64,000 nt of DNA from Gymnothorax reevesii (Eukaryota; Chordata; Actinopteri; Anguilliformes; Muraenidae), in NCBI GenBank assembly GCA_029721435.1, contig CM056587.1, forward strand, positions 16,340,667-16,404,666, given 5' to 3'. A program made the translations under genes and the position numbers. The notes under the pieces are model-generated. The model ran no database searches and was not told the origin of the DNA. It saw nothing but the letters and a program-made list of their open reading frames with translations. The stretch's first letter is position 1, and every line of letters begins with the position of its first letter. This document shows positions 37,685 through 47,580 of the stretch, one piece after another.

Positions 37685-38940
37685 TGAGGGTCATTCATAA
37701 AGTTCTAAGCCTCGCCTAGAAAGAGTCACAGGAGAAAGACAGTTTTTTTCATTGTTTTTTAATATAGTCTCCTTTCACTTCAATGCACTTGGTCCAACGA
37801 TGCTCAAGCATTACCATCCCATCACGGAAGAAGGTAGCGTCCTGATACTCCAAAACCTCCTCCACAGCTCTAATGACTTCATCATTGCTTCCAAAATGGT
37901 GACCATGCAGGTGGGATTTGAGTTTAGGGAACAGGTCAGATGGAGCTAATTCCGGTCAGTAAGGGGCCTGAGGCAACAAATCAAAGCCACAGTCGGCTGC
38001 TTAGGCCACTGCCACTTGTGCAGTGTCAATGGGCGCATTGTCCTGGAGCAAGAGCACTCCCAGCCGCAGCTTTCCGCTGCATTTCACCGTGATTGCTTCT
38101 TCGGTTCTTGCAATTCTGACGGATAATACTGTCCTTTAATAGTTTTACCTTTCTCCAAGTTGTTTTTCATAATAATGCCTTCAGAATACCAGAAAACAGA
38201 AGCCATCACCTTGTCGACAGACGCTGTTTGCTTGAATTTTCTTGGGGCTGGAGAACCATGATGTTTCCACTATTTGCTTTGAAGCTTTGATTCAGGTTCA
38301 AAGTGGTGAACCCATGTGTCATTTTGGGTCACTAGTCTTCAGTGGAAATTCTCTCGGTCAGTCTGGAAGTGAGTGTCCTGGAAATGTACACTCTTTTCTG
38401 GCATCAGCATTCTCGGTGCCCATCTTGCAGACAGCTTGTTCATCCCCAAGATCATAAAATAGTGTGCGCTGAGCCAGCACTGATGCCTGTGGCCTCAGCT
38501 ATCTGTTGGACAGTCAAACCTCTGTCATCCAACACCATGCGGTGCATGGCATCAACTTGTTCATCGGTGGTTGATGTTTTTGGGCGTCCTGACCCAGGGT
38601 CATCTTCTGTGCTGTCCCCGCTTGAATTCAGCAGTGGAACAGTGGAATAGGAAGGAATGTCCTCACTAAGTGTGTTCACCGTGTCCTCGTGGATTTTCTT
38701 AGGCGTTATACCTTTCTTCTGCGGATACTTTATCACTGCTCAGACTTCTTTTTTTGTTCATTTTCACTTTTACCTTGTACTAGACAACTTTAAAAAGGTC
38801 TCACTTGCAATGTATTGAAGCTAAAATTCTGATTACTTGTTTCTAGTCTTGTGTTAAATTGTAGTATGTTACCACAACAAAAAGGTTCAGCTATTGCTCT
38901 TCCTTCTGGGTGAGGCTTAGAACTTTATGAATGACCCTCG
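37685..38940 (-). mobile_element. mariner element (DD34D type) with both termini
   Basis: The left end GAGGGTCATTCATAAAGTTC and its reverse complement at the right end are inverted repeats. TA lies next to both ends (37683-37684 and 38941-38942). The length of 1256 bp matches a full mariner. The minus-strand transposase is decayed and listed separately. The flanks match an uninterrupted sequence at 39047-39098, which gives an empty-site comparison. Confidence 0.93.
37749..38756 (-). pseudogene. mariner transposase pseudogene
   Basis: Recognisable blocks in order are AVIKYPQKKGITPKKIHED, PSYSTV, STEDDPGSGRPKTSTT, DDRGLTVQQIAEATGIS (helix-turn-helix), a DTWVHHFEPESKQ segment with the first catalytic Asp, LLQDNAPIDTAQVA (second Asp), PELAPSDLFPKLKSHLHG (third Asp, DD34D) and a C-terminal WTKCIEVKGDYIKKQ before the stop. 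Several in-frame stops (one just before AVIKY, one after AQVAVA, one before PELAPSD), small frameshifts and a missing residue pair in DLFPKLK show that it is dead. Confidence 0.9.
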
Positions 38941-39032
38941 TACACAGCAAGGGCCACTCCTAAATGATAGGAGTTCACATGCATTCAATCAAGTGAAGAC
39001 TGATTGCAGCACGTGTAAACGTAATGCTGCGC

Positions 39033-39098
39033 ACCATTTAGGATTGCCCCACACACAACCCCAAATATGCACGTCAAGGGGCACTCCTAAATGACAGG
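39033..39098. repeat. Small inverted repeat, CATTTAGGATTGCCCC
   Basis: CCATTTAGGATTGCCCC at about 39035-39051 pairs with GGGGCACTCCTAAATG at about 39079-39094, with one or two mismatches. The central part matches the sequence split by the mariner at 37685-38940. Confidence 0.7.
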
Positions 39099-40084
39099 CA
39101 ACATTGATGACAAACTTTAAAGATGTTTAGTGCAATCAGTAAGCATTTAGACACTGACAGTTTCAGTTTTTTGTCTCTATACTTCAGTGCATTAGATTTA
39201 TAAATACCAGTTTCACCCAAGTCCTGCCTCTAGGCTAATGCTTATCAAGGACCGTTATACAGGGAAATTGCTACCGGGGAACGATATATATCAACTACTG
39301 GCACACAATGAAACAAGTGTGGGTCCTCAATAAATCAGTGACTAGCAGGACTAGGGTTAAAGTAGAAACTAGGCTTTGCCTGAATGGACACTTACATCCA
39401 TATTGTGTGATCTAAGCTACTTTGGAATTTCAGGCCTATTAATTCAGTGTCACAGCGCAAATACTGTACTTATGCATAACAATGCAATATCTGTTATGTC
39501 TGGGTCTCGAAAGTACTGCTCAGTAAGAGGGAGTCCGGCCCCTTATCAGAAAAAAAGCAGGACAGAAAACTACACTCCTCTGCATCACCACAGTCGTGGG
39601 GAGGGACAGAGCGTAGGGGACAGGGAGAGAGAGAAGGATATCAGCGATAGGGAGGGAGCCAGCATGGGAATGTTGCCAGGAAACAGGGGAGACCCCATCA
39701 AAATGAAGGTTTCAAACCAAACATGCGGCAACCACATGAAAAGTAGAGCTTTATTCGCCAAGCACTCTCAATATTTCAAATGGCGTTAGTAATGGGGATG
39801 GTAATAAACACCTTCACCTTCACAATCCTTTAGAAACTGCAAGCTGACATGCTTAATATCGGTAAGTACTGGCGGCAGGGACCGATTTTGAGTTCCTTGT
39901 GGAGACCTGTTTTTCGGATTTATAGCCGACATAAAAATATACCTCCGTAAAATATTGTGCGCAGCATTACGTTACCAAACACTATCCACAAAATTTACGA
40001 GTATTATTCGAGCAGGGAATTTAATCACGACATTTGAATGCAGGTAATATCACCAAACCAAAGGAAGTTGATAACCCAGCTTAC

Positions 40085-40139
40085 CGCGTGCACTCCCGAC
40101 GTCAGCAGAACGCAGGCGAGCAGAAAGAGCAACAGAAGC
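40085..40139 (-). CDS. col4a6: col4a6-like exon 2, hydrophobic core of the signal peptide
   Basis: This 55-bp exon is preceded by TTTGCAG and followed by a GTAAGC donor. The first base completes an Arg codon begun in the previous exon, and 18 codons follow: LLLLFLLACVLLTSGVHA. This is a classic signal-peptide core and cleavage region, and the exon ends in phase 0, matching the phase-0 start of the 7S exon at 11517. Read without splicing, this frame has an upstream TGA and no ATG, so the spliced model is needed. As I recall, human COL4A6 also has short alternative first exons, with the rest of the signal peptide in a shared exon 2. That supports the col4a6 call. The product would enter the ER and be secreted to basement membrane. 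Confidence 0.82.
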
Positions 40140-40241
40140 CTGCAAACATGCAACAGGAATCACAATGTCAACACCTGAAGGTCTCGTTGTATTAAACTAA
40201 AATGACAGGAAGAACAGACATAGCAATTAGGACACACTTGC
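40140..40241 (-). other. 102-bp intron with GC-AG splice sites
   Basis: The donor reads ATGAG followed by GCAAGT. Apart from GC in place of GT it matches the donor consensus fully, as is usual for GC-AG introns. The acceptor is TTTGCAG. An alternative GT donor a few bases downstream (CAA then GTGTGT) would shift the frame and destroy the leucine-rich core, so the GC donor is preferred. Confidence 0.65.
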
Positions 40242-40309
40242 CTCATGTTTTTCAGATATATCCCGTTTTGAAGTCGATTCATCCCGACTGTTCGAACCTC
40301 AAATTTCAT
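40242..40309 (-). CDS. col4a6: col4a6-like exon 1, start codon and N-terminal part of signal peptide
   Basis: From the ATG at 40309 the frame reads MKFEVRTVGMNRLQNGIYLK followed by NMR, the last codon being split by the intron. A second in-frame ATG (MNRLQNG...) would give a more typical, shorter n-region of 14 residues before the leucine-rich core. I cannot decide between the two starts; the second gives the more usual signal peptide. The 5' untranslated region extends to the right to an unseen transcription start. Human COL4A6 has two alternative first exons, so another may exist between here and 41100. Confidence 0.62.
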
Positions 40310-40680
40310 TTCTTTCCCCCGGACCTCTTCTTCTAATGTGGTCTGGGGTTAATGCATGTCGACCTGACATGCACTTTACACACAACAGTGTTAAAATCCC
40401 ATTAGTTCCACATTTGTAACCTCAACTTGAATGAATCCCTCACTCAACCTCACTGATACTTTACCAAGATCACCGCACGTGTAACTTATTACTGGCCGCA
40501 GAAAAATACACGCTGACAAGCCATTGAATGTCAGCATTGCCCACAACATAGCGGTCCGTGTTCTTATTGACTTTTCGTGCACGTCCCCACTGAATTTGAT
40601 GCACGCCCGAGGTTATTAAAATTAAAAGTGTTAAAGCCCATTTAATTAAATCACCAAAAAAGATTTGTTATAACATGCAA

Positions 40681-40717
40681 AAATAATAATAATAATAACA
40701 ATAATAATAATAATAAC
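40681..40717. repeat. (AAT)n microsatellite
   Basis: Interrupted AAT units inside the putative shared promoter, directly visible. Confidence 0.9.
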
Positions 40718-41098
40718 TTACACTTCTCACTTGCACTGTCCACGCTTGTCCTACACTCAGTGCTGAATTATCCCTGTCAAGACGCGCAACTCAGGTTCGA
40801 GAAGTATCCCGCGCGACTGATTAAATTCCTCCGTGGAGACGCGCTTTCATTTAACTTCACGAAAAAAATAAGATGTTAAAATGGCAAAGATGGGTTCTAA
40901 ACTCTCTTCCAGCAATCTAGAAATGCAAGTGCTGGTCTGTTTGGAAGGGTTGTCTCCGCAAACAAATGAGGGTGGTCATGGCCAGGGGGGCTGGGCACTG
41001 AAACTGTTCTAGAAGTCAGTTTGAACGTAGTCATAACGGCACAGTGAGCCCAAAGATGCAGCCAAAAGCAGGCAATAGGCTGCGGTAGAATAACGCAT

Positions 41099-41105
41099 TA
41101 TATAG
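41099..41105 (+). promoter_or_regulatory. TATA-like box upstream of the col4a5-like exon
   Basis: TATATAG lies about 90 bp before the start codon at 41192. A transcription start about 30 bp downstream would leave a 5' untranslated region of roughly 60 bp. This is a positional inference only. Confidence 0.4.
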
Positions 41106-41191
41106 AACGAAGAGGACGAGAAACGGGCGACAGATTGCCCTTTTAGTCTCTCTGCGCATTTGTAAACTAATTTTGTCTGCGCGCCATCACG

Positions 41192-41257
41192 ATGCTTCTT
41201 CTCAACTGCCTTCTGTTGCTTCTGTTTTGCTTTGGTGTAAGAACTACGGGGGCTGAG
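41192..41257 (+). CDS. col4a5: col4a5-like exon 1, signal peptide
   Basis: The ATG opens 22 codons, MLLLNCLLLLLFCFGVRTTG then AE, followed at once by the consensus donor GTGAGT and ending in phase 0. The leucine-rich core followed by small residues is a typical secretory signal peptide with cleavage likely near TTGA/E. The exon itself carries no collagen sequence. The call rests on its position head-to-head with a type IV collagen gene and on the structure known for COL4A5, where exon 1 encodes just the signal peptide, ends in phase 0 and precedes a very large intron. The next exon, which should encode a CDC-G-x-KG-type 7S start, was not found in the remaining 22.7 kb. If the partner were col4a2 this gene would be col4a1; if col4a4, col4a3. 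A secreted protein is likely; the exact paralogue is inferred. Confidence 0.7.
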
Positions 41258-42863
41258 GTGAGTCTACTTATTAATATTTCTTTTTTGCTAAATGTTTATT
41301 GTGTCTTGGCGCGTGCGTTTTACTCCAAAATAGTGAAACTGCGTCCTATTTGGGTGTGCCTTTGCGGAAAACTTACTTTATGATTCCCCCATCAACGCAA
41401 CAAACCGGCAAGTTGGGCGAGTAAGACAAGGACTTCTTCCGATTGTAGCCTTGCACAAATTAATGGTATTATAGGCTACTACATCAAGATCACGTTAAGT
41501 GGGAATAAACTACAGCCTAGTTTAGGGCGAAGTTCGTCATCTTCGCCGATCTTAAACAACTTCTGAAATCTTAGTGCCTTGGGAAGGGAGCAGGCAAGGA
41601 TAGGAATGGGACATCGCAATAATTAATTCTGTAATGTAATGTCATTACACAGATGACCGCGGTCAGAGAATGAAAATTCTTGATCAGCTTCTTAAAATCG
41701 CCAATTTAGCTATTTTGAATTTTTAGGACAGCACAGCGCATCGTGTTAGCCATAATATTTCATTTTATTTGTGAATAAATATCGATGGGTTTCATATTAT
41801 CACAAGGAGAAATCCTCGCTATGGGATACCTGCTTTGCGCATAAGCCACATGCCCGCTTTGTAACATGCGCGCAATATGCACACACTATAAATGACTATA
41901 CATTTATGATTAAAGTCATAATCAAGGACTGGATCTATAATAAAAGCGTGTGCGCCGTATATACTAAATATATATGCACGTATGCCAACACATAGGCCTA
42001 CATGAATCGATCTTCGTGATAAAGAAGACTTTTGTCGTTACTGAGGTTCAAGTACGTAATTATCAATCCAAAGGTTCCTTAGGATATGAGTTAAGCAACT
42101 TCGTTATGTTGTACACTTACATTCGGGCTCCAAAACCTACTTATAATTCTGTTAAAAAATCAGTGACACTGCGAAAACGTTTCGCGCTGTTCAAGTTTTC
42201 TTCCACCAATGCATGTAAACATAATACAGTAATTCGTATTAGATTGCCGCTGGGTGAGTAACCCTCAGCATCCGACAGGTCCTGATAAGGGGATGAAGTG
42301 AGATACAGAACGCTGGCCATCGCTCAGCTGTTTTATAGCACGTGATGTGTGAGTCTGCGCATAGGGGGTGTTCGTTGCGTCCAGTCATACGCCTCTCTCT
42401 GTTGCTTTATGGGTTCTTCAAAGTATGTATCACTTGTCGGGTTATTACGATTTTCTGTACCCGAATGCATTCGGAGTGCAGGCCGATGAAGCATCCATCA
42501 GATTGGCCTCATCATTTAATGTTGGCTCTGAAGATCATAGACGCACAATGTCTTTGTTCAGGTTAGCTATTGACCGTGTCATTGTTTTTATTTGACTTCC
42601 ACTGTGAAGCATTGTACACAACCACTACTATAAAGTAAAAATACATATTAATTTGCTTTAAGCGAAACCTATTGAATTTGGGATTAATTACAGCCATTCA
42701 CACACATTCCTAAAAATCAGAGAATTTATTTAGATTTAGCTCTTAACCTTCCTTGGTCATAAAGTTTTTCCTTTGATTTAAAAAAAATCCCAAGAAATTC
42801 AAATGTTGTGACTGTTGTATAATACCTTTTGTATTAATACGGAACCAGTGGTCTTTTTTGGGA

Positions 42864-42866
<3 letters not shown>

Positions 42867-42916
<50 letters not shown>

Positions 42917-43110
42917 CAAACGAACACGCACACAGACACACAGACACACACGCTGTATATGCACACACTCATTCATGCACTGACATTCACTCACAAATAT
43001 GTTTACTGACACTCACTCATGCACACCTTACACATACTGCTCACACTAACATACCTTCATACACACATGCACATACTTACATATACTCACTCACACACGC
43101 ATATGCATTA
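42867..43110. repeat. (CA)n microsatellite with degenerate CA-rich tail
   Basis: A pure CA run at 42867-42908 is followed by interrupted CACAGACACA and CACTCA units to about 43110. The histidine/threonine frame here is a repeat translation. Confidence 0.95.
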
Positions 43111-43495
43111 TCATGCAGTCAACTTGCATGTAGATCAGGTTGATCCCATCCCTCTGTTTGCTTGACTAGTTTATTTCTGAGAAGTTGCCAGAAATTTGGC
43201 ATTGTGCTCTAACTTCCTGGCAGAATTTTCCTGCACACTGATAACATACTGGAGCTTCTAATTTTATGAATGATTGTGAGTTGGCTTGAGTTTCATGAGT
43301 GAATTCCACAATTTATTGTTAGTTATCAGGGACAGCTGAGCATGTTTGAGACATGTTGGCACTGACAGTTAATGTGTTGCACATTTAGATTTCTACATAT
43401 TATCTTCAGTAATGCTTTCTGTGAAGTAGCCTACATTTCTGGATGTTGCTGCCTTCCAAATTGTATTATGATGTTACTTTTAGTCATACATCAAT

Positions 43496-43595
43496 TGAAG
43501 CACCTATTACTAAAACCCCATCACACTTGAGTCACACTTGACTTGACTTGACTTGACTTGACATGACTTGTGGGGTTTTAGTAATCAGCGCTTCA
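43496..43595. mobile_element. Palindromic MITE copy 1 (TGAAGCAC...GCTTCA), 100 bp
   Basis: TGAAGCACCTATTACTAAAA then CCCCA at the left is mirrored by TGGGGTTTTAGTAATCAGCG then CTTCA at the right. The centre is a run of ACTTG units. The same ends occur at 52783-52860 and 61289-61366. It is non-coding. Confidence 0.9.
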
Positions 43596-44429
43596 ATTGT
43601 CATCGAATGAGTAGCAGGGGTGTTGCCGTTTCATTCATTTTATGATTAGAATGCAATTAACTTTCTGAACATTGCAATGTCTAACTAGTAACTGAAATGA
43701 ATGGCGTTCCAGAGAACTGAATCAGAGCTTTGAAAAGATAGTGTTCCAAAAACTAACTCCTCAAAGGGTGAAGAGTTTGTTTTCCAACGATGCTGCCCAC
43801 TTCAGAAGAAAGAAACAATTGGTGGTTGTTCCCTGGCCAGAAGTTTCTTCGTAAGACACTTAAATTGCGGTCCAAAGGGTTAAAGCTGTCTTGTGCTCCC
43901 TTTCTGAAAGAGAACATGACCCTTACAAAACAATGAAAGTCTTGATTACGAGTGCCACACTGGAAATGGGCTCACCATCTCGAAAACATGTACAGTCGTC
44001 CTGTGACTCACAGACATCAGTGACCGCGAAATTTGTCTGAAACTCGGCAGCTTTCTAACTTTGTGGTTGGGAGGGGAATGGATGCAAATGACACATCGTC
44101 TTCATGTTTATTCTTCTAAAATGCTCATTGTAGCTGTAATTGAAACCTCTGGTGCTTTCAATTCCTTATTATTGAACTCCCTCATGAAGCATGCTCAGAG
44201 TATTGTTGCTGTTGAAGCACTGTTTGGGAGGGCAATAGCTGAGCTCAAATAAAATCTCCTGATTCTTTGAGAAGGTGTGAGAAAAAAAAGCTCACTTCCG
44301 AAAAAATTTTGCTCATCTGGGTAAAATAAGCGTCTGATGTACGGATTGGGGATATAAACATTATGGTTTAAAAGCCTCTACTTGTCGGTTGCTTGGTGTT
44401 GCAGATGCAACCATAATCCCACACAAAGC

Positions 44430-44905
44430 AGGACACTGCGTGAAATGCGAATAGAAACACAATTAAATGATCTGTAAATCCCCTTTTAACCACATTTAGT
44501 TGAAAACAGCACTAAGAGAAGTATTTGGAGTTTCACCTTATGAACTTTTTAGATTTTTGCAAATATTTGCAAATTTTAATTTTGATGTTTGTTTCTTTGA
44601 AAAAGGAAAAAAAGCATTCTACTGGAAAACAGGTGAATAGGTAACAGGTGATTATAATTAGGTATAAAATGAGCAGTCAGAAAAGGTATAGGTTTTTTAC
44701 CTGCAACATGGATTGAGGTTCCCTACATTGCCAGTAACTGATAAAATAATCATGTTTCCCAACATGTGATTGCACTGAATTTAGGTATTTCACCATCAAT
44801 AGTCCATCACATGGTGAAAAGATTCCATAAATCTTCAAAGATCGGTGCAGTCTCCGTGCATAAAAGAATACCATATTGGATGTACGTGGTTTTTTAGCAC
44901 TATGC
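44430..44905 (+). pseudogene. N-terminal fragment of a Tc1/mariner element
   Basis: The 5' part has GATCTGTAAATCC, AAAACAGGTGAATAGGTAACAG and GATTATAATTAGGTATAAAA, in the order found upstream of transposase in the fish family related to the copy at 25807-26807. Downstream the plus strand encodes IALNLGISPSIVHHMVKRFH then KSSKIGAV, a clear helix-turn-helix with the IARNLGIS-VH--IKRF pattern. The frame breaks before and after this, and the catalytic domain is absent. It complements the 25807 copy, which lacks this part. The family assignment is from recall. Confidence 0.65.
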
Positions 44906-46449
44906 TGCATGAAATGGGCGTGTATTTTTAATTAATAATTAAATACACAAATTAAAGCATCAAGTAATGTGTTTTTGAAGGTTTTTGTATCAATAATGTG
45001 GAGGGCAAATGGACTTTTCAAATAACTTCTTGTGGATGTAGTTTCAAGTAATGTAATGGGTAGTTGCACTTCAAGGCTAAGATAAGTTTGCCCTTGTCTG
45101 CTTCAAAGTTTATCGTACATTTGAATAAATTAATTGAAAATTGTATATTGAGTGCAGACATCATGTCCACGCTTTCTACCTCTTGTAGAGCTGTGCTCAT
45201 AACCCGTTTGGGGTTACTGAGCTTTCATCCATGGTCTTCACCCTTGCCTTTGCATCGTAATTTATGATGAATAGCAACATCTGCCAAATGCCTGTGAGGT
45301 AAAGTAGTTCCACAGTCATTGACCCATTTATGCTCTGGTAGGGGTACCGTTTTAGTAAATTAAGTGAGACAAATTCTTATCCTGTGACATACCATGGGAA
45401 TATTGACCCTTGACCTCAGATGCCCTGTGATGCGGGTGTTGACCTACAATGGGGGTAATGTCCTTTTGTTGAAGCTTAGTTACGGGTGTTTCTTGATACT
45501 CTATTTATGAACACTAAATCAAATCTAATACTGAATTATATTTGACAATAATGACCTGAACTTGAAGGTGCAAGCAATGTATGGGATTTAATACACACTC
45601 AACATTGCTGTTGCGCACTATAGTCTCTCAGTTTCTCACTTTGTTGCTGATTTGTAAAGAAAATAGGCTGCATACTCTGTGTAACCTGAGAGTGTGTGAA
45701 TGCTATTAGCTCTTTTTAAGTCAGTCTATGTTTCCAATTTGGAACTGTTCCACCTTTTGCTCACTGATTAATTCAGATAATTTAGTAATCCTGCTTATTG
45801 AAGTGCCCCTGGAGATGCGTTCCAGCTTTACTGTAGCCCGCTGTAATATGACGCATTGCGTGGGTATTGTAGATTCGGGGTTTTCGTCTCACATGGTGAA
45901 GTGTTTTTCAACTCGTGCTTTCGCTCACTGCGCCCAGTGCGTGGGTCTATATATTGGCTACCTGAGCTTCACCTGGAAAGATGTCTTTTTGCTTTGGTTT
46001 TTGGCTTCGGCTGAGAAATGTGAGGATTGAACAGGATCTTAGGCCCAAAGGAAGCGCTATGTTACTTCACTTAACAATTGCAGGAGAGACTGATGACGTC
46101 ACAGCGGCTTGATTCATTTACCAGTCTCACACGACCACTGAGGAGACTGCTATTTCACAAATAAATAATGCTCAGGATTGATGTTTAAACGATCTGCATC
46201 TTGCTCTGTTTTTCCTCTTGTAAAATAGTATAAATGCAGACACTACCACCACGATTTCTGGAGATGCACATTCCCGGGGCCAGGAAGGCTTTTCGGTGCT
46301 CTGCATTTTGGTCTGTTCTGTGAGGTGTTCAGGAATTGGAAAACTTGTTTTTTGTTACTGTAAGTACTTGCCTTAGGATTACAGATGACGTTTGGCTATT
46401 GTACCAATTTCCGGCATTTTTACATTGGCGCATATTGCTTATATGTTAA

Positions 46450-46851
46450 TTAATGAGCATTATCCCGGTTCCGTTGCCGGACAGCGGTGAGATCCAGACC
46501 ACGGTGAGGAAGCCGAGTGTACAAGTTGGCTTCTCGCAGGCGGTTACAGACTGTCTGTGGTGTGATGCGTCTGTTGTGCAGACCAACGGTCTCATCCGCT
46601 GCGCGTGTCACTGATCTGAGCCGATCCCGCAGGTGGACGAGCCGGATGTAGCGGTCTTGTGCTGGTGTGGTCACACGTGGCTGACATGGATGAGGTCGAT
46701 TTTCAGTACTGCCCGTCTGTCGGAAACAAACTCTCAAACGGCCTGTCGTCCGATAGTTAACATTCAGCTGCACAGCGACCGCTCTGGTGGACATCCCTGC
46801 ATCCAGCATGCCAATGACACGTTCCCACATGACCTGAGACATCTGAGGCAT
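46450..46851 (-). pseudogene. Tc1-like transposase, N-terminal DNA-binding half only
   Basis: From the ATG at 46851 (MPQMSQVMWERVIGMLDAGM) the frame is open for about 133 codons. It shows a first helix-turn-helix (MLDAGMSTRAVAVQLNVNYR), a linker where the usual GRPR is CQPRVTTPAQDR, a second helix-turn-helix (RITPQTVCNRLREANL), then HRGLDLTAVRQRNRDNAH and stop. The Asp-Asp-Glu catalytic domain is absent, because the frame ends where the element is truncated. The frame has no internal stop, which is more than the other transposases here can claim. Confidence 0.85.
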
Positions 46852-47133
46852 GATGACTTTTGACAAACTTTGACATTTTGGGGTGGCCTTTTATTGTCCC
46901 CTGTATAAGGAGTGTCTGGGTACTGCTCATTCTGTCTGATCACCGTCTGGAAATGCCACACCCATGTACTGAGTGAAATCACTGAGCAAAGAGAGATGGA
47001 TTAAAAAATGGTACACAAATCAAGAGAAATATCCCTATTGTATGAGTAAAAGTCAGCATATGCTCACTTAGAGTTGTTAACTCCATGTGGCATCAATATT
47101 TGACATGGGGCATTTATATTTTTGTTCAGTGTA
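46450..47133 (-). mobile_element. Tc1-like element, 3'-truncated
   Basis: The right end reads TATTTTTGTTCAGTG next to TA (47132-47133), a terminus familiar from a teleost Tc1 family. The minus strand runs from this end through a 5' untranslated part into an open transposase N-terminus (listed separately). The other end, with the catalytic region, is missing: no matching terminus is seen left of 46450. Confidence 0.8.
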
Positions 47134-47207
47134 GTTCTTTCTCACTCAGCTAGGAACCTGCGCATTTTTAAACTAGCATCAAATCAGGACGCCAACAGTC
47201 TGCTTTT

Positions 47208-47255
47208 TCGTCATATATCAACGCTTAGTCTGGTAGCGTCACTATATGATGAGTC
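47208..47255. repeat. Imperfect hairpin TCGTCATATATCAACGCT
   Basis: TCGTCATATATCAACGCT pairs imperfectly with AGCGTCACTATATGATGA a few bases later. A similar ACGTCGTATATCGACGC-type hairpin recurs in fish non-coding DNA, as far as I recall. The function is unknown. Confidence 0.5.
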
Positions 47256-47382
47256 GGGATGAAACTGGGCTTTACCCATAGGTGCAGCAACCCTTCATAT
47301 TAACATATTTTGAACTTGTATCTTCAAAATTATGCACACATTCATGAATTTTTCTAAAGAACTAACTTTTCCAAGCAAGTGT

Positions 47383-47580
47383 TGGAGACTCAGGACATTC
47401 CCCCTTACATACCTATGGACAATTAAGAGTCTCCAGTTATTCATGTCTTTTGACTGTGGGAAGGAAGGAAACCCAAGCGAACACCGAAGAACATGCAAAC
47501 TCCACACAGAAAATCCCCAGACCAGATTCCTACCCTTGAACATCTTGCTGTGAGGCAACAGCACAACCTGGCGCATAAGG
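47383..47580 (-). mobile_element. tRNA-type SINE
   Basis: On the minus strand the order is GTGCTGTTGCCTCACAGCAA, GGTAGGAATCTGG, TTTTCTGTGTGGAGTTTGCA, TGTTCTTCGGTGTTCGCTTG, GTTTCC, CCCACAGTCAAAAGACATGA and GGAGACTCTTAATTGTCC. The first part matches the tRNA-derived head (CTGTTGCCTCACAGCAAGAAGGT) and the rest the body of a widespread teleost dispersed repeat. The frames of about 70-110 codons over it are repeat translations. Confidence 0.85.

Larger units (their letters stand above)
11518..40084 (-). other. Intron 2 of the col4a6-like gene (28.6 kb)
   Basis: The region lies between the GTAAGC donor after the signal-peptide exon and the pyrimidine-rich acceptor of the 7S exon. It is loaded with transposon remnants and microsatellites, listed separately, and I found no further exon in it. 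Very large early introns are known for human COL4A6. Sub-stretches where I see nothing recognisable are 12600-17400, 17520-19600, 20400-21770, 22520-23330, 23480-25800, 26820-28800, 29750-32590, 34540-35980, 36150-37180, 37230-37660 and 39100-40080. Confidence 0.75.
40310..41191. promoter_or_regulatory. Putative bidirectional promoter between col4a6-like and col4a5-like genes
   Basis: The two start codons face away from each other across 882 bp. Type IV collagen genes occur as head-to-head pairs sharing a promoter (col4a1/a2, a3/a4, a5/a6), so this gap is inferred to be the shared control region. It contains an (AAT)n run (about 40680-40717), and 40780-40860 is locally CpG-rich (GACGCGCAAC, CCCGCGCGAC, GACGCGC). 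A TATA-like box serves the plus-strand side. No TATA box is obvious on the minus-strand side. Confidence 0.65.
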
